From NCBI GenBank assembly GCA_947470895.1, contig CANIVF010000004.1, positions 49,112 to 113,111 of the forward strand: a stretch of 64,000 nt of DNA. Direction: 5' to 3'. How positions within the stretch are numbered: position 1 is the stretch's first letter; the number at the start of each line of letters is the position of its first letter. Shown piece after piece: positions 19,978 to 28,962 of the stretch. Under the pieces are notes generated by a model. The model saw nothing but the letters and a program-made list of their open reading frames with translations. It was not told the DNA's origin and did no database searches. The DNA comes from Bacteroidota bacterium (GTDB lineage: Bacteria > Bacteroidota > Bacteroidia > Cytophagales > Cyclobacteriaceae). The position numbers and the translations under genes were made by a program.

Positions 19978-20838
19978 TTACAATGCCGGTTTCATTTTGT
20001 CAAGCAACCGAATAGTTTCTTTAGCTTCTTTTACATCGTGCACGCGCAAGATGGATGCACCCTTTAGTAATGCTATTGCATTCAAAGAAGTTGTTCCATT
20101 AAGAGCAAATTCCGGAGTCGTGCTTAACGTTTTCCAAATCATCGATTTCCTGGAAAGACCAATCAGCAATGGTTTGCCAAGAACATGAAGTTGTTCAAGC
20201 TGATTAAGAAGTTCAAAATTCTGATCTACTGTTTTAGCAAATCCAAAACCAGGGTCAACGAACACATCTTTTATACCATACTGATTTATTTGAAAAAGAA
20301 TAGCATGAAAGTAGTCGATGATTTCTTTTGTGACATTATCATAATTTGTGAATTGGGCCATGGTTTGCGGAGTGCCCCTCATGTGCATAATCACGTAGGG
20401 AACTTGAAGCGAGGCCACGGTGTGGAACATGTTTTTATCCAACTGCCCGGCAGAGATATCGTTAACAAGATCACAGCCTTCATGAATGGCGTTATAAGCC
20501 ACCTCCGACCTGAATGTATCGATAGAAAGAAGAGCCAATGGAAATTCTTTTTTAATAGATTGGATTGCCGGCTTTACGCGAATCCATTCTTCTTCTTTTG
20601 TAATATCTTCTGCTTTTGGTCGGGACGAGTATCCACCAATATCAATAAAATCAGCTCCTTCCAGAATCATTTTTTCGACCTGCTTCAGCAGAGTGCTTTC
20701 GCGATTGTAAAGCCCGCCATCGTAAAAGCTGTCGGGTGTTACGTTAAGGATGCCCATCACTTTGGGAGTACAAAGATCCATGATCTTACCCCGAACCTTG
20801 AGTGTATTGTTGGCTGAAATTAATTTACTTTGCACCAC
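19978..20838 (-). CDS. folP: dihydropteroate synthase
   Basis: TIM-barrel enzyme that joins p-aminobenzoate to dihydropterin pyrophosphate. Visible are MGILNVTPDSFYDGG, ADFIDIGGYSSRP, LLSIDTFRSEVA, LVNDISAG, MHMRGTP, VFVDPGFGFAKT and the GLSRKS loop. The start is uncertain. The first beta-hairpin (NNTLKVRGKIMDL) belongs to the family fold but has no ATG before it, so a GTG at about 20838 is likely, and the first ATG (20781) would cut into it. The 5' end nearly abuts the divergent DUF1599 gene. Confidence 0.93.
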   Translation of the reverse strand: MVQSKLISANNTLKVRGKIMDLCTPKVMGILNVTPDSFYDGGLYNRESTLLKQVEKMILEGADFIDIGGYSSRPKAEDITKEEEWIRVKPAIQSIKKEFPLALLSIDTFRSEVAYNAIHEGCDLVNDISAGQLDKNMFHTVASLQVPYVIMHMRGTPQTMAQFTNYDNVTKEIIDYFHAILFQINQYGIKDVFVDPGFGFAKTVDQNFELLNQLEQLHVLGKPLLIGLSRKSMIWKTLSTTPEFALNGTTSLNAIALLKGASILRVHDVKEAKETIRLLDKMKPAL

Positions 20839-20841
20839 CTT

Positions 20842-21387
20842 ATGAATGATAAAACTGCCCACGAATATAAAGAGGTGATTGCCTTCTGCAAAGGATTATT
20901 TGCCCGCAAAACGCACGACTATGGCACCGCCTGGCGTGTGTTGAGAATTCCTTCCATAACGGATCAGATTTATATCAAGGCACAGCGCATTCGCAGCATT
21001 CAGGAAAAGGGTGTTCAGAAAGTGGATGATCCGATCAAAGATGAATTTGTTGGCATTATTAACTACTGCATCATAGCACTGATTCAGCTCAAGCTCGAAG
21101 GCTCTTTACAAATGGAGGTGAGTTTTAGTGAACTGGAGCCACTTTATGATGAGGCAGCCAACGAAACCTTTGAGTTGCTTCAAAATAAAAATCATGATTA
21201 TGCAGAGGCCTGGCGCGATATGCGCGTGAGTTCCATGACGGATATTATTCTGATGAAACTTTTAAGAGTGAAACAAATTGAAGACAATCAGGGTAAAACA
21301 CTGGCGAGTGAAGGCGTAAAAGCCAACTATCAGGATATGATTAATTACTCCGTTTTTTGTTTGATAAAAATGTCAACTGTTAATTAG
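20842..21387 (+). CDS. DUF1599 protein with two tandem copies of the domain
   Basis: About 181 aa. Two halves are visibly homologous: KTHDYGTAWRVLRIPSITDQI in the first and KNHDYAEAWRDMRVSSMTDII in the second, each followed by an INYC/INYS-type helix. The domain is known as nucleotide modification-associated domain 1 because relatives occur with nucleotide-modifying enzymes in phages. The role of the chromosomal Bacteroidota form is unknown. The start is the ATG at 20842. It sits back to back with folP and 15 bp before the next gene. Confidence 0.85.
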   Translation: MNDKTAHEYKEVIAFCKGLFARKTHDYGTAWRVLRIPSITDQIYIKAQRIRSIQEKGVQKVDDPIKDEFVGIINYCIIALIQLKLEGSLQMEVSFSELEPLYDEAANETFELLQNKNHDYAEAWRDMRVSSMTDIILMKLLRVKQIEDNQGKTLASEGVKANYQDMINYSVFCLIKMSTVN

Positions 21388-21402
21388 CACCCGAGACTTT
21401 TA

Positions 21403-22515
21403 ATGATTATGATAAATAAAGTTATTGATCAGTTTTCACGATTTTTTGTTGGAGGACTCTTGATTTTTTCAGGTTTAATCAAGCTCAATGATCCCGTAGG
21501 CACAGAAATAAAATTAGAGGAGTATTTCGAAGTGTTTGCGGAAGACTTTGGTTCTTTCTTTCATTATTTCATTCCATGGAGCATGGAGATCGGAATGATC
21601 TTAATCATTCTCGAGGTAGTTTTTGGTATTGCTATCTTGATTTATTGGCGAATGAATCTGACTGCGTGGTCAGTTTTACTGATGATGACCTTCTTCACAT
21701 TCCTTACCTTTTACTCGGCCTATTTTAATAAAGTTACGGACTGTGGTTGTTTTGGTGATGCCATCAAACTTACTCCCTGGGAGTCATTCACCAAAGATGT
21801 CGTGCTCATGGTGTTTGTCGCTCACCTTTTCTGGTATCGCAAAAGATATAAATCTGGGTTACGTTCCCGTGAAGGAAACATGGTGGTATTGGCATCCGTC
21901 CTGATTAGTTTATTCCTTGGTGTTTATGCCATCATGCATTTGCCTTTTATCGATTTTCGTGCTTACCGTATTGGTAACAATATTCCACAGCAGATGCTTC
22001 CTCTTGAACAACCGATTATTGAATACACATTTGAAAAAGATGGAAAGGAAGAACGGGCTGCACAATTTTTATCTTCGGAAGAAGGTTATAAATATATTTC
22101 TTCACGGGTATTAAATGAAGAAAAGACAAAACCAAAGATTACGGATTACTCAGTCAGCAGTCCAGAGGGTGACGACAAAACTCCGTATACCTTTGAAGGC
22201 CCGCGACTTCTCATCGTGATTTTTGATGTCCAGAAAGCTTCATCGGAAAACATGTTAGCGATCCGCGAGTTAACCAATCAACTAGAAGGAAAAGTGGATT
22301 GCTTTGTTCTTACTTCCTCAGGCGCTGAGGTGATGGAAGCATTTCGACATGAACATCAGTTAGCTGTGCCTTATTATTATGCAGATGCAACCGTATTGAA
22401 AACGATCATCAGATCAAATCCGGGTATTGCCTTGTGGAATAATGGAACGGTTTTAGGAAACTGGCATCATAGCGACACACCTTCAGCTGCAGATATTCTT
22501 AATCTTCTGAAATGA
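21403..22515 (+). CDS. BT_3928-family DoxX/MauE-like membrane protein
   Basis: 370 aa. Four membrane helices in the first 150 residues carry the MauE-like DCGCFGDAIKLTPWESF motif, with two cysteines separated by one residue, and a fifth helix lies near 165-185. The C-terminal half is a soluble thioredoxin-like domain. The arrangement suggests transfer of reducing power or methylamine-dehydrogenase-type maturation, but no partner is visible. The gene is bounded by DUF1599 and by aroK, whose start overlaps its stop in an ATGA. Confidence 0.85.
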   Translation: MIMINKVIDQFSRFFVGGLLIFSGLIKLNDPVGTEIKLEEYFEVFAEDFGSFFHYFIPWSMEIGMILIILEVVFGIAILIYWRMNLTAWSVLLMMTFFTFLTFYSAYFNKVTDCGCFGDAIKLTPWESFTKDVVLMVFVAHLFWYRKRYKSGLRSREGNMVVLASVLISLFLGVYAIMHLPFIDFRAYRIGNNIPQQMLPLEQPIIEYTFEKDGKEERAAQFLSSEEGYKYISSRVLNEEKTKPKITDYSVSSPEGDDKTPYTFEGPRLLIVIFDVQKASSENMLAIRELTNQLEGKVDCFVLTSSGAEVMEAFRHEHQLAVPYYYADATVLKTIIRSNPGIALWNNGTVLGNWHHSDTPSAADILNLLK

Positions 22516-23030
22516 AAATTTATCTGATTGGCTTACCTGGTTGTGGAAAATCTACTTTAGGTAAACAACTTTCCAAAAGGCTTGATGTTCCCTTTATCGA
22601 TTTAGATATTGCACTGGAGCAGCGTGAGGGAAAGCCAGTCAAGGATATTTTTAAGGAGAAAGGTGAAGATTATTTTCGTAAGATCGAATCAGACACCTTA
22701 CGAAAGGTATCAGAAGGATTGCCGGAATTTGTTTTGGCAACAGGTGGAGGTGCTCCTGTATTTTATGACAATATGGAATTCATGAATAAACTAGGTCATA
22801 CCATATTTCTTGATGTACCAGCCAGGGAAATCGCCAATCGTATTTTGAAATCCAATAAAGAAGAGCGCCCACTACTGGCCAAGCTTGCGCCAGATGAATT
22901 AAAAGATCAGATTGAATTTTTGCGATCTCAACGTATCCGCTTTTATAATCAAGCTATCCACACGATTTCGGCCAATGCAATTAAGGTTGAAGATGTGTTG
23001 ATCAAATTGCAATCAGAGACGAATACTTGA
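22512..23030 (+). CDS. aroK: shikimate kinase
   Basis: 172-aa P-loop kinase. It has Walker A LPGCGKST (8-15), the DLD motif (FIDLDIAL), the EDYFRKIE shikimate-binding segment, ATGGGAP (Walker B region) and the lid KEERPLLAK. It makes shikimate 3-phosphate for aromatic amino acids. Its start overlaps the upstream stop by 4 bp, and its stop codon directly abuts the stop of the convergent FadL-like gene. Confidence 0.95.
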   Translation: MKIYLIGLPGCGKSTLGKQLSKRLDVPFIDLDIALEQREGKPVKDIFKEKGEDYFRKIESDTLRKVSEGLPEFVLATGGGAPVFYDNMEFMNKLGHTIFLDVPAREIANRILKSNKEERPLLAKLAPDELKDQIEFLRSQRIRFYNQAIHTISANAIKVEDVLIKLQSETNT

Positions 23031-24566
23031 TTAAAAAGGGAACCCAACAGTTACCAAAGCCAATGTGTTCTTGTTTTTAATCGTCACGAGAGGGCTATCC
23101 ACAGTATTTACCCGATAAGGCCGATAGGAGGTTTCTCCTTGCGCAAGCACCAATGCTAAATCGATGTAGAATTTTTGGGTCCGATAGCCCAAGCCACCAG
23201 AAACGGTAGTGATTTTTCTATCAATGCCATTTTGCCCAGATTTAAAAGGATCGGGCATATACGCGAAGCCAGCACGTGCCCGATAGTTGCTATACCGGAA
23301 TTCTCCACCTACGCGATAATTGATGGTGGATTGGTACAAAGTTTTAATGTTCTTGTTGTCAGAATCAAATGAAATCCCGGATATTCCAGTGGAATACTTG
23401 GCACCTGCATAATTTACGATCTCTACATCAGCCGAAATGAATCCATACTTTTGAAAGAAAACAGAACCACCTATGTTTAAATGGCTGGGTGTTCTGAGGT
23501 CGTATTCAAGGAGTTGTTCTTCGGTTTTCCAACTTTCATCATTCAGCGTATTTACTTTCTCGATGTTATTCTCATCAAAATAATAATATTTGTAGTTGTT
23601 CCATTGGGTACTCATATTCGCACTATAGGTGTCAGTAAGTTTATACAGTGTTGGTGTAGTGTATGAAATTCCTAACTGAAGCATCTCTAATGGGCGAAAG
23701 ATCATTCCGGCTGTCGCATTGATGCCAGATCCACTAATTCTTAAATTCTCTTCGAGGGTAAGCGTAGAAAGCACGTCATCAGTGAACTCCTCAGAATACG
23801 TTTTTTTCGTTTCATACCTCAATGATGTAAAACCGACACCGACACCAATAAAAAGCTTGTCATTAAAATTAGCTCCATAAGAAAAATTCCATTGGTTTTG
23901 AGCTCCCTGAGTTTTGATGGTTTCATTCTGAAAGGGGATACCTAAGACATCAGTAAAATATTGAGTTGAGTCTCTGCCTTGATTGTTACCAAAAACAGTA
24001 CTGTCTCCGATCAAGAAATTCTCATAGCCGAGTTGTGTTGGAGTATTATATAGAGCGCCATTACTTTCAAATTGTGAGGAAGGGCTTCCTTTAGCATCTT
24101 CAATAAAGTAATCAATGATGGAGTTTTTGGGGTTGGTACCCTGATAAGACAGATTCTGATTGAAATTATTTACACGATTGAAAGAAACCGCGAACGCCCC
24201 ACTAACAAATCCATTCCTACCATTCTGTTCTTTTTGAAATACCAACCCAAGTCCTGGAATACTAAGGTTGGTTTTGGTTTCTGCGATTGTGTTGTTACGA
24301 TAATCTGAAGTGAGGTTGGTATTGTTAAACCCTGGTGTAATCGAAACTTCTGAACGATTAAACATGCCCAATCCTGCAGGGTTAGAAAAGCCAGCACTAT
24401 AATCACCACCCAAACTGGTCTGCGCTCCACCCATGCCTTGAATTCGTGCACTTCCTCCAGATCTTATTCGGCTAAAAAGCAACGCAGTTTCTGACGTGCT
24501 TTGAGCCGAGATCATGGAATGGAAAAGCATGAGAATACCAATGAGCCACTTGCTCCTGTTTTTCAT
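23031..24566 (-). CDS. OmpP1/FadL/TodX-family outer-membrane protein
   Basis: About 511 aa from the ATG at 24566, chosen because a signal peptide (KWLIGILMLFHSMISAQ) begins there. A frame reaching 24635 adds residues with no signal character. The mature N-terminus (SGGSARIQGMGGAQTSLGGDYSAGFSNPAGLG) is typical of the FadL-like hatch region in Bacteroidota. The rest is beta-barrel-like and ends in a Phe. These proteins move hydrophobic compounds across the outer membrane. The gene lies 25 bp downstream of the low-complexity secreted protein gene and likely shares its transcript. Confidence 0.88.
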   Translation of the reverse strand: MKNRSKWLIGILMLFHSMISAQSTSETALLFSRIRSGGSARIQGMGGAQTSLGGDYSAGFSNPAGLGMFNRSEVSITPGFNNTNLTSDYRNNTIAETKTNLSIPGLGLVFQKEQNGRNGFVSGAFAVSFNRVNNFNQNLSYQGTNPKNSIIDYFIEDAKGSPSSQFESNGALYNTPTQLGYENFLIGDSTVFGNNQGRDSTQYFTDVLGIPFQNETIKTQGAQNQWNFSYGANFNDKLFIGVGVGFTSLRYETKKTYSEEFTDDVLSTLTLEENLRISGSGINATAGMIFRPLEMLQLGISYTTPTLYKLTDTYSANMSTQWNNYKYYYFDENNIEKVNTLNDESWKTEEQLLEYDLRTPSHLNIGGSVFFQKYGFISADVEIVNYAGAKYSTGISGISFDSDNKNIKTLYQSTINYRVGGEFRYSNYRARAGFAYMPDPFKSGQNGIDRKITTVSGGLGYRTQKFYIDLALVLAQGETSYRPYRVNTVDSPLVTIKNKNTLALVTVGFPF

Positions 24567-24591
24567 ACCGTTAAAATTTTGTTTGTCAGGA

Positions 24592-25668
24592 TTAATCTCT
24601 TCCGCGCCTTGCTCCTCCTGAGGTTGAACTACCACCGCTTACGCCTCCACTACTTCTGCTGCCGCCACTTGAAAAATTACTACCACCACTGTTCGTATTG
24701 TAAGAGCTTCTTGAACTGTTGTTATCAAAGAAGGACGAGTTGCTACGGCTTTCACCAGAGCTATAGTTTGATCTATGGGTTCCAGAACCATCAGCTCCAG
24801 AGCGTGTCGAGTTGCTGTTGCTATAGGTTGACCTTACTGCTGAGTTAGTTTCAGGATTTGTTCTCCATCCGCGCTGGTAGTATGTATTAGCACCAGAGTT
24901 CCCCTCACTGGCAATACGACCATTTGAACCACGCACCCTTCCTTGCGAATCAGTAGTAACCATTGCTGCACTTCTATTACTAGCGTTAACAACATTATTG
25001 TTTAGATCGCTGCTTCGTGAGGGGCGTTTGCCATAAACAACATGATTGTTATAATCATTATTATTTATGATAACAATTCTATTGGGATAATAACTGTTCA
25101 TACCCCAACCATTGTTGTAATTCATTCCAAAATAAGATCCACCCATTCCAAGGCCCATACTCGACATGGAAGACCAGCCTGCATTGTACATGCTGTTGAA
25201 CCCATTATATCCATAAGGATTGTATCTATACATAGATGACATGGATGGATAATAACTTCCATACCCACCGGACATCATCCCGTTGTAAGGGTTGTTGCCG
25301 CCCATGGCACAATTGCAGTTATTCCAGCTAGAGGAAGAATTGCTGATAAGATTCTGATTAATTGCCGTGGGTGTATAATCAGGAGTAAAATAAGGAGCAG
25401 GATCCAAAGAACCACCAGAAGGATTTACCGTGCTTTGAGAAATATATTCAGGATTCACGTTTCTTGCTGAGTAACTATCTGTTGGATTGATGGCTGTTGC
25501 CACTTCATGTTGTGTAGATATGCTCTTCAGCGTTAATGGTTTAGATGCCTCCGCTTTTGCCCTGTCTTTTGAGGTGAAATACATATCATCATACTCCACC
25601 ACCTGTGCCGATGCTACTAGTGCAGTTGAAACTGCCAACAGACTCAAGAATGTGATTCTGATTTTCAT
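24592..25668 (-). CDS. secreted Asn/Ser/Gly/Tyr-rich low-complexity protein
   Basis: 358 aa with a signal peptide (LLAVSTALVASAQ). A short ordered N-terminal region is followed by a Gly/Tyr/Met/Asn-rich stretch (GGYGSYYPSMSSMYRYNPYG) and a Ser/Asn/Arg/Gly-rich tail ending in GGARRGRD. Two cysteines sit in a SWNNCNCAMGG context. Proteins like this are annotated as vitellogenin-like in some Bacteroidota, without evidence. The composition suggests a sticky, disordered, surface-exposed or matrix protein. Its downstream neighbour is a FadL-like porin. Confidence 0.75.
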   Translation of the reverse strand: MKIRITFLSLLAVSTALVASAQVVEYDDMYFTSKDRAKAEASKPLTLKSISTQHEVATAINPTDSYSARNVNPEYISQSTVNPSGGSLDPAPYFTPDYTPTAINQNLISNSSSSWNNCNCAMGGNNPYNGMMSGGYGSYYPSMSSMYRYNPYGYNGFNSMYNAGWSSMSSMGLGMGGSYFGMNYNNGWGMNSYYPNRIVIINNNDYNNHVVYGKRPSRSSDLNNNVVNASNRSAAMVTTDSQGRVRGSNGRIASEGNSGANTYYQRGWRTNPETNSAVRSTYSNSNSTRSGADGSGTHRSNYSSGESRSNSSFFDNNSSRSSYNTNSGGSNFSSGGSRSSGGVSGGSSTSGGARRGRD

Positions 25669-25815
25669 ATTTTTTTATTTAGACTATTAAAGATTAACAA
25701 ACCAATACTTTGCACTTACTAGACAACAATCTTAACGATAAAAATGTGCATTTGGTACCACTTTTTTATTTGGTAGTTATGCCAATTTGCGAATTAAAAT
25801 TTATCAAGAACAAAG

Positions 25816-25850
25816 GTCCGGCTCACAATCCTACTCTATATTTGCCGGAC
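25816..25850 (+). promoter_or_regulatory. proS promoter element within a perfect inverted repeat
   Basis: TATATTTG at 25837-25844 matches TAnnTTTG and lies 41 bp before the proS ATG. It is bracketed by a perfect 7-bp inverted repeat, GTCCGGC (25816-25822) and GCCGGAC (25844-25850). The repeat could be an operator or a leader structure. Confidence 0.5.
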
Positions 25851-25885
25851 TTAACAAAGTTACGAAATAATAGAATATAATTTCA

Positions 25886-27364
25886 ATGGGAAAAGAGATA
25901 ACAAGTCGTAGTGAGGATTATTCACAATGGTACATAGATTTAGTGAAAAAGGCTGATTTGGCCGAAAATTCGGATGTACGGGGTTGTATGGTGATAAAAC
26001 CATACGGCTATAGCATTTGGGAGAAGATGCAGCAGGCGCTGGATAAAATGTTTAAAGACACGGGTCACGTGAATGCCTATTTTCCGCTTTTTGTGCCAAA
26101 AAGTATGTTTGAGGCCGAAGAAAAGAATGCTGAAGGATTTGCCAAGGAGTGCGCAATAGTAACGCACTACAGGTTAAAGAATGATCCTAACAACAAGGGA
26201 AAGTTAATGGTTGATCCTGCCGCCAAATTAGAGGAGGAGCTTGTGGTGCGACCAACCAGCGAAGCAATCATTTGGAGCACATACAAAAAATGGATTCAAT
26301 CATATCGTGATTTGCCTTTGTTAATCAATCAATGGGCAAATGTGGTTCGTTGGGAAATGCGTACTCGCCTCTTTTTGCGCACAGCAGAATTTTTATGGCA
26401 GGAAGGTCATACAGCGCATGCCACCGCTTACGAAGCTATTAAAGAAACGGAGCAAATGCTGGATGTGTATGCCGAATTTGCAGAATCCTTCATGGCTATG
26501 CCCGTCATCAAAGGAAAGAAATCGGAAGGAGAGCGATTCCCAGGAGCTATTGACACCTATTGCATTGAAGGCATGATGCAGGATGGAAAGGCACTTCAGG
26601 CAGGCACTTCTCACTTCTTAGGTCAGAATTTTGCCAAGGCTTTTAATGTGCAGTTCACCAACAAGGAAGGTAAAATGGAAATGGTATGGGGAACATCCTG
26701 GGGAGTGAGCACGCGTTTGATTGGAGCGTTGATTATGGCACACTCCGATGATGATGGTCTTGTTTTGCCTCCGAAACTTGCACCAATTCACGTGGTGATT
26801 GTTCCGATTTTTAAGAATGAAGCGGAGCTACTAAAAATCACTGAACAGGCGGATATACTTGCCAAAGCACTAAGAGCGCAAGGTTATGCTGTTAAATTCG
26901 ATAACCGCGAAACCCACAAGCCCGGATTTAAGTTTGCCGAATGGGAATTGAAAGGTGTGCCCGTGCGTATTGCCATTGGGCCACGCGACCTAGAAAGCAA
27001 AACAGTAGAAGTAGCCCGCAGGGATACGAAGGAAAAGCAAATAATGAAGATGGAGGCTGTAGCTACTGAAATACCTGCCCTTTTGAATAGTATTCAGGAT
27101 AATATTTACCAGAAGGCGCTGAAGTTCAGAAATGAGAAGACTACACAGGTTAACTCTTATGATGAATTCAAAAAGGTGTTGGACGAAAAAGGAGGTTTTG
27201 TTGAAGCTCACTGGGATGGAACTATTGAAACCGAGGTAGCCATCAAAGAAGAAACAAAAGCCACAATTCGGTGCATTCCATTGGATGCAAAAAAGGAGGT
27301 AGGTGTATGCATTTATTCTGGAAAGCCATCTTTCAGAAGAGTCATGTTTGCCAGGGCTTATTAA
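25886..27364 (+). CDS. proS: prolyl-tRNA synthetase, short (archaeal/eukaryal-type) form
   Basis: 492 aa. Class II synthetase motifs are visible: motif 2 in [16 protein letters not shown], the [14 protein letters not shown] segment, and motif 3 in [25 protein letters not shown]. An anticodon-binding domain (VIVPIFKN onward) and a C-terminal domain ending in a Tyr (VMFARAY) follow. This is the ProRS form without the YbaK-like editing insertion. It is a single gene with its own promoter upstream. Confidence 0.96.
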   Translation: MGKEITSRSEDYSQWYIDLVKKADLAENSDVRGCMVIKPYGYSIWEKMQQALDKMFKDTGHVNAYFPLFVPKSMFEAEEKNAEGFAKECAIVTHYRLKNDPNNKGKLMVDPAAKLEEELVVRPTSEAIIWSTYKKWIQSYRDLPLLINQWANVVRWEMRTRLFLRTAEFLWQEGHTAHATAYEAIKETEQMLDVYAEFAESFMAMPVIKGKKSEGERFPGAIDTYCIEGMMQDGKALQAGTSHFLGQNFAKAFNVQFTNKEGKMEMVWGTSWGVSTRLIGALIMAHSDDDGLVLPPKLAPIHVVIVPIFKNEAELLKITEQADILAKALRAQGYAVKFDNRETHKPGFKFAEWELKGVPVRIAIGPRDLESKTVEVARRDTKEKQIMKMEAVATEIPALLNSIQDNIYQKALKFRNEKTTQVNSYDEFKKVLDEKGGFVEAHWDGTIETEVAIKEETKATIRCIPLDAKKEVGVCIYSGKPSFRRVMFARAY

Positions 27365-27445
27365 TAATTTTAAACACGTGGCCTAAGAAATTTTAGTTAC
27401 CTTTAAAAACTTAACATCTGGCTTTTCAGGGGTTAGCTTCTTTAT

Positions 27446-27916
27446 ATGGAGGAATGGATTACAGTTATTTCGATGATACTTTTTGGCCTCTTTCTAATTG
27501 TGGCTGAAATCATTTTCGTGCCAGGGACCACGCTAGTAGGCTTAATCGGCTTTATCTTTTTGGGGATGGGGATAGGTTTTAGCTTCAATTATTTTGGAAG
27601 TGAAACCGGGTGGATAACCGTTGGAGTGAGTTCAGTAGCTTCCGGGCTCATACTTTACTACTCCTTTAAAACAAACGTCTGGAGTCGATTTTCATTGAAG
27701 TCATCCATTGATAGCAAGGTTAATGAAGGTGAGTTGGATTTATTGAGTGTTGGTAAAGAAGGACAAACCATTTCTGCCTTAAGGCCAGTGGGTAAAGCCG
27801 AGATAGAAAACAAGATGTATGAAGTAAAGACATTCGGTGAGTATCTTGATAGCGGACGAAAAATTCGTGTTATAAAAATTGTATCAAATCAAATAATCGT
27901 AGAACCTATAAATTAA
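27446..27916 (+). CDS. NfeD-like membrane protein
   Basis: 156 aa. Three hydrophobic segments (about 5-25, 29-48, 52-70) are followed by a C-terminal OB-fold domain ([41 protein letters not shown]), the standard short NfeD layout. NfeD proteins pair with flotillin-like SPFH proteins in membrane microdomains. The next gene, 4 bp on, is floA, so the pair is intact here. Confidence 0.9.
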   Translation: MEEWITVISMILFGLFLIVAEIIFVPGTTLVGLIGFIFLGMGIGFSFNYFGSETGWITVGVSSVASGLILYYSFKTNVWSRFSLKSSIDSKVNEGELDLLSVGKEGQTISALRPVGKAEIENKMYEVKTFGEYLDSGRKIRVIKIVSNQIIVEPIN

Positions 27917-27920
27917 AACT

Positions 27921-28913
27921 ATGGAAGGCTTATCGTTCATTTTTATTGTCTTTGTCTGTATCGTTGGTTTTTTCATGTTTATGTATTTTGTTCCTGTAGG
28001 ATTGTGGATCACCGCAATTTTTGCCGGAGTGAAAGTAACCATCGGTGAATTAATCGGGATGCGAATCCGTAAAGTGCCACCTGGAATTATTGTGAATTCA
28101 TTAATTACTGCTACCAAAGCAGGCTTAACGGTTACCACCCGTGAATTGGAAACACATTACCTCGCTGGTGGCGATGTTCCTAATGTTATTCGTGCTTTGA
28201 TCTCCGCAGAGAAAGCGAACATTACCCTAAGTTTCAAACAGGCCACTGCGATCAACCTTGCGGGTCGCGATGTGTTTCAGGCGGTGCAGATTTCTGTAAA
28301 TCCCAAAGTAATCAACACACCTAAAGTGGCAGCGGTAGCAGCGGATGGAATACAGCTAATCGCTATTGCACGCGTAACGGTGCGCGCCAGTCTTGCACAA
28401 TTAGTGGGTGGTGCTGGTGAGGAAACTATTCTTGCACGTGTAGGTGAAGGTATCGTAACATCGATTGGCTCGGCTGCCTCTCACAAAGAAGTGTTGGCCA
28501 ATCCTGATAAAATTTCAAAACTAGTTTTGTCTCGTGGTTTGGATGCAGGCACTGCGTTTGAAATTCTCTCCATTGATATTGCCGATGTAGATGTTGGTGC
28601 TAACATTGGCGCCAAGCTTCAAACCGATCAGGCAGCTGCCGACTTAAGGGTTGCTGAAGCCAGAGCGGAAGAACGCAGAGCAATGGCCGTAGCCTTAGAA
28701 CAGGAAATGATTGCCAAAGCACAGGAAGCTCGTGCTAATGTAATTCAGGCCGAAGCGGAAATTCCAAAGGCCATTGCACAGGCATTTTTAAATGGAAATT
28801 TAGGTGTGATGGATTATTATAAAATGCAGAATGTCCAGGCTGATACTGAGATGAGACAGTCTATTTCCGGATCAGGATCTGGCAAGACCAGCCAGGGTAC
28901 CGAAAACAAATAA
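27921..28913 (+). CDS. floA: flotillin-like protein FloA
   Basis: 330 aa. Near-continuous N-terminal hydrophobic segments are followed by the UPF0365 signature ([27 protein letters not shown]) and an SPFH core. A helical, Ala/Glu-rich region follows ([42 protein letters not shown]) that oligomerises. FloA scaffolds functional membrane microdomains. It is cotranscribed with the NfeD-like gene and followed 15 bp later by a strong hairpin. Confidence 0.95.
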   Translation: MEGLSFIFIVFVCIVGFFMFMYFVPVGLWITAIFAGVKVTIGELIGMRIRKVPPGIIVNSLITATKAGLTVTTRELETHYLAGGDVPNVIRALISAEKANITLSFKQATAINLAGRDVFQAVQISVNPKVINTPKVAAVAADGIQLIAIARVTVRASLAQLVGGAGEETILARVGEGIVTSIGSAASHKEVLANPDKISKLVLSRGLDAGTAFEILSIDIADVDVGANIGAKLQTDQAAADLRVAEARAEERRAMAVALEQEMIAKAQEARANVIQAEAEIPKAIAQAFLNGNLGVMDYYKMQNVQADTEMRQSISGSGSGKTSQGTENK

Positions 28914-28928
28914 GAATATTATTTTATG

Positions 28929-28962
28929 AAAGAGTAAAGGGCCTTAGGGCCCTTTACTCTTT
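28929..28962. terminator. bidirectional terminator between floA and the WG-repeat gene
   Basis: A perfect 15-bp stem (28929-28943 with 28948-28962) encloses a 4-base loop, with T-rich sequence on the right and A-rich sequence on the left. The right arm and loop lie inside the convergent WG-repeat gene. Its stop codon is in the loop, so one sequence encodes the C-terminus and ends transcription from both sides. Confidence 0.85.

Noticed and set aside
20185..20817. 210-codon plus-strand ORF opposite folP.
   Set aside because: Composition is Phe/Ile/His-rich shadow coding and folP has clear motifs on the other strand.
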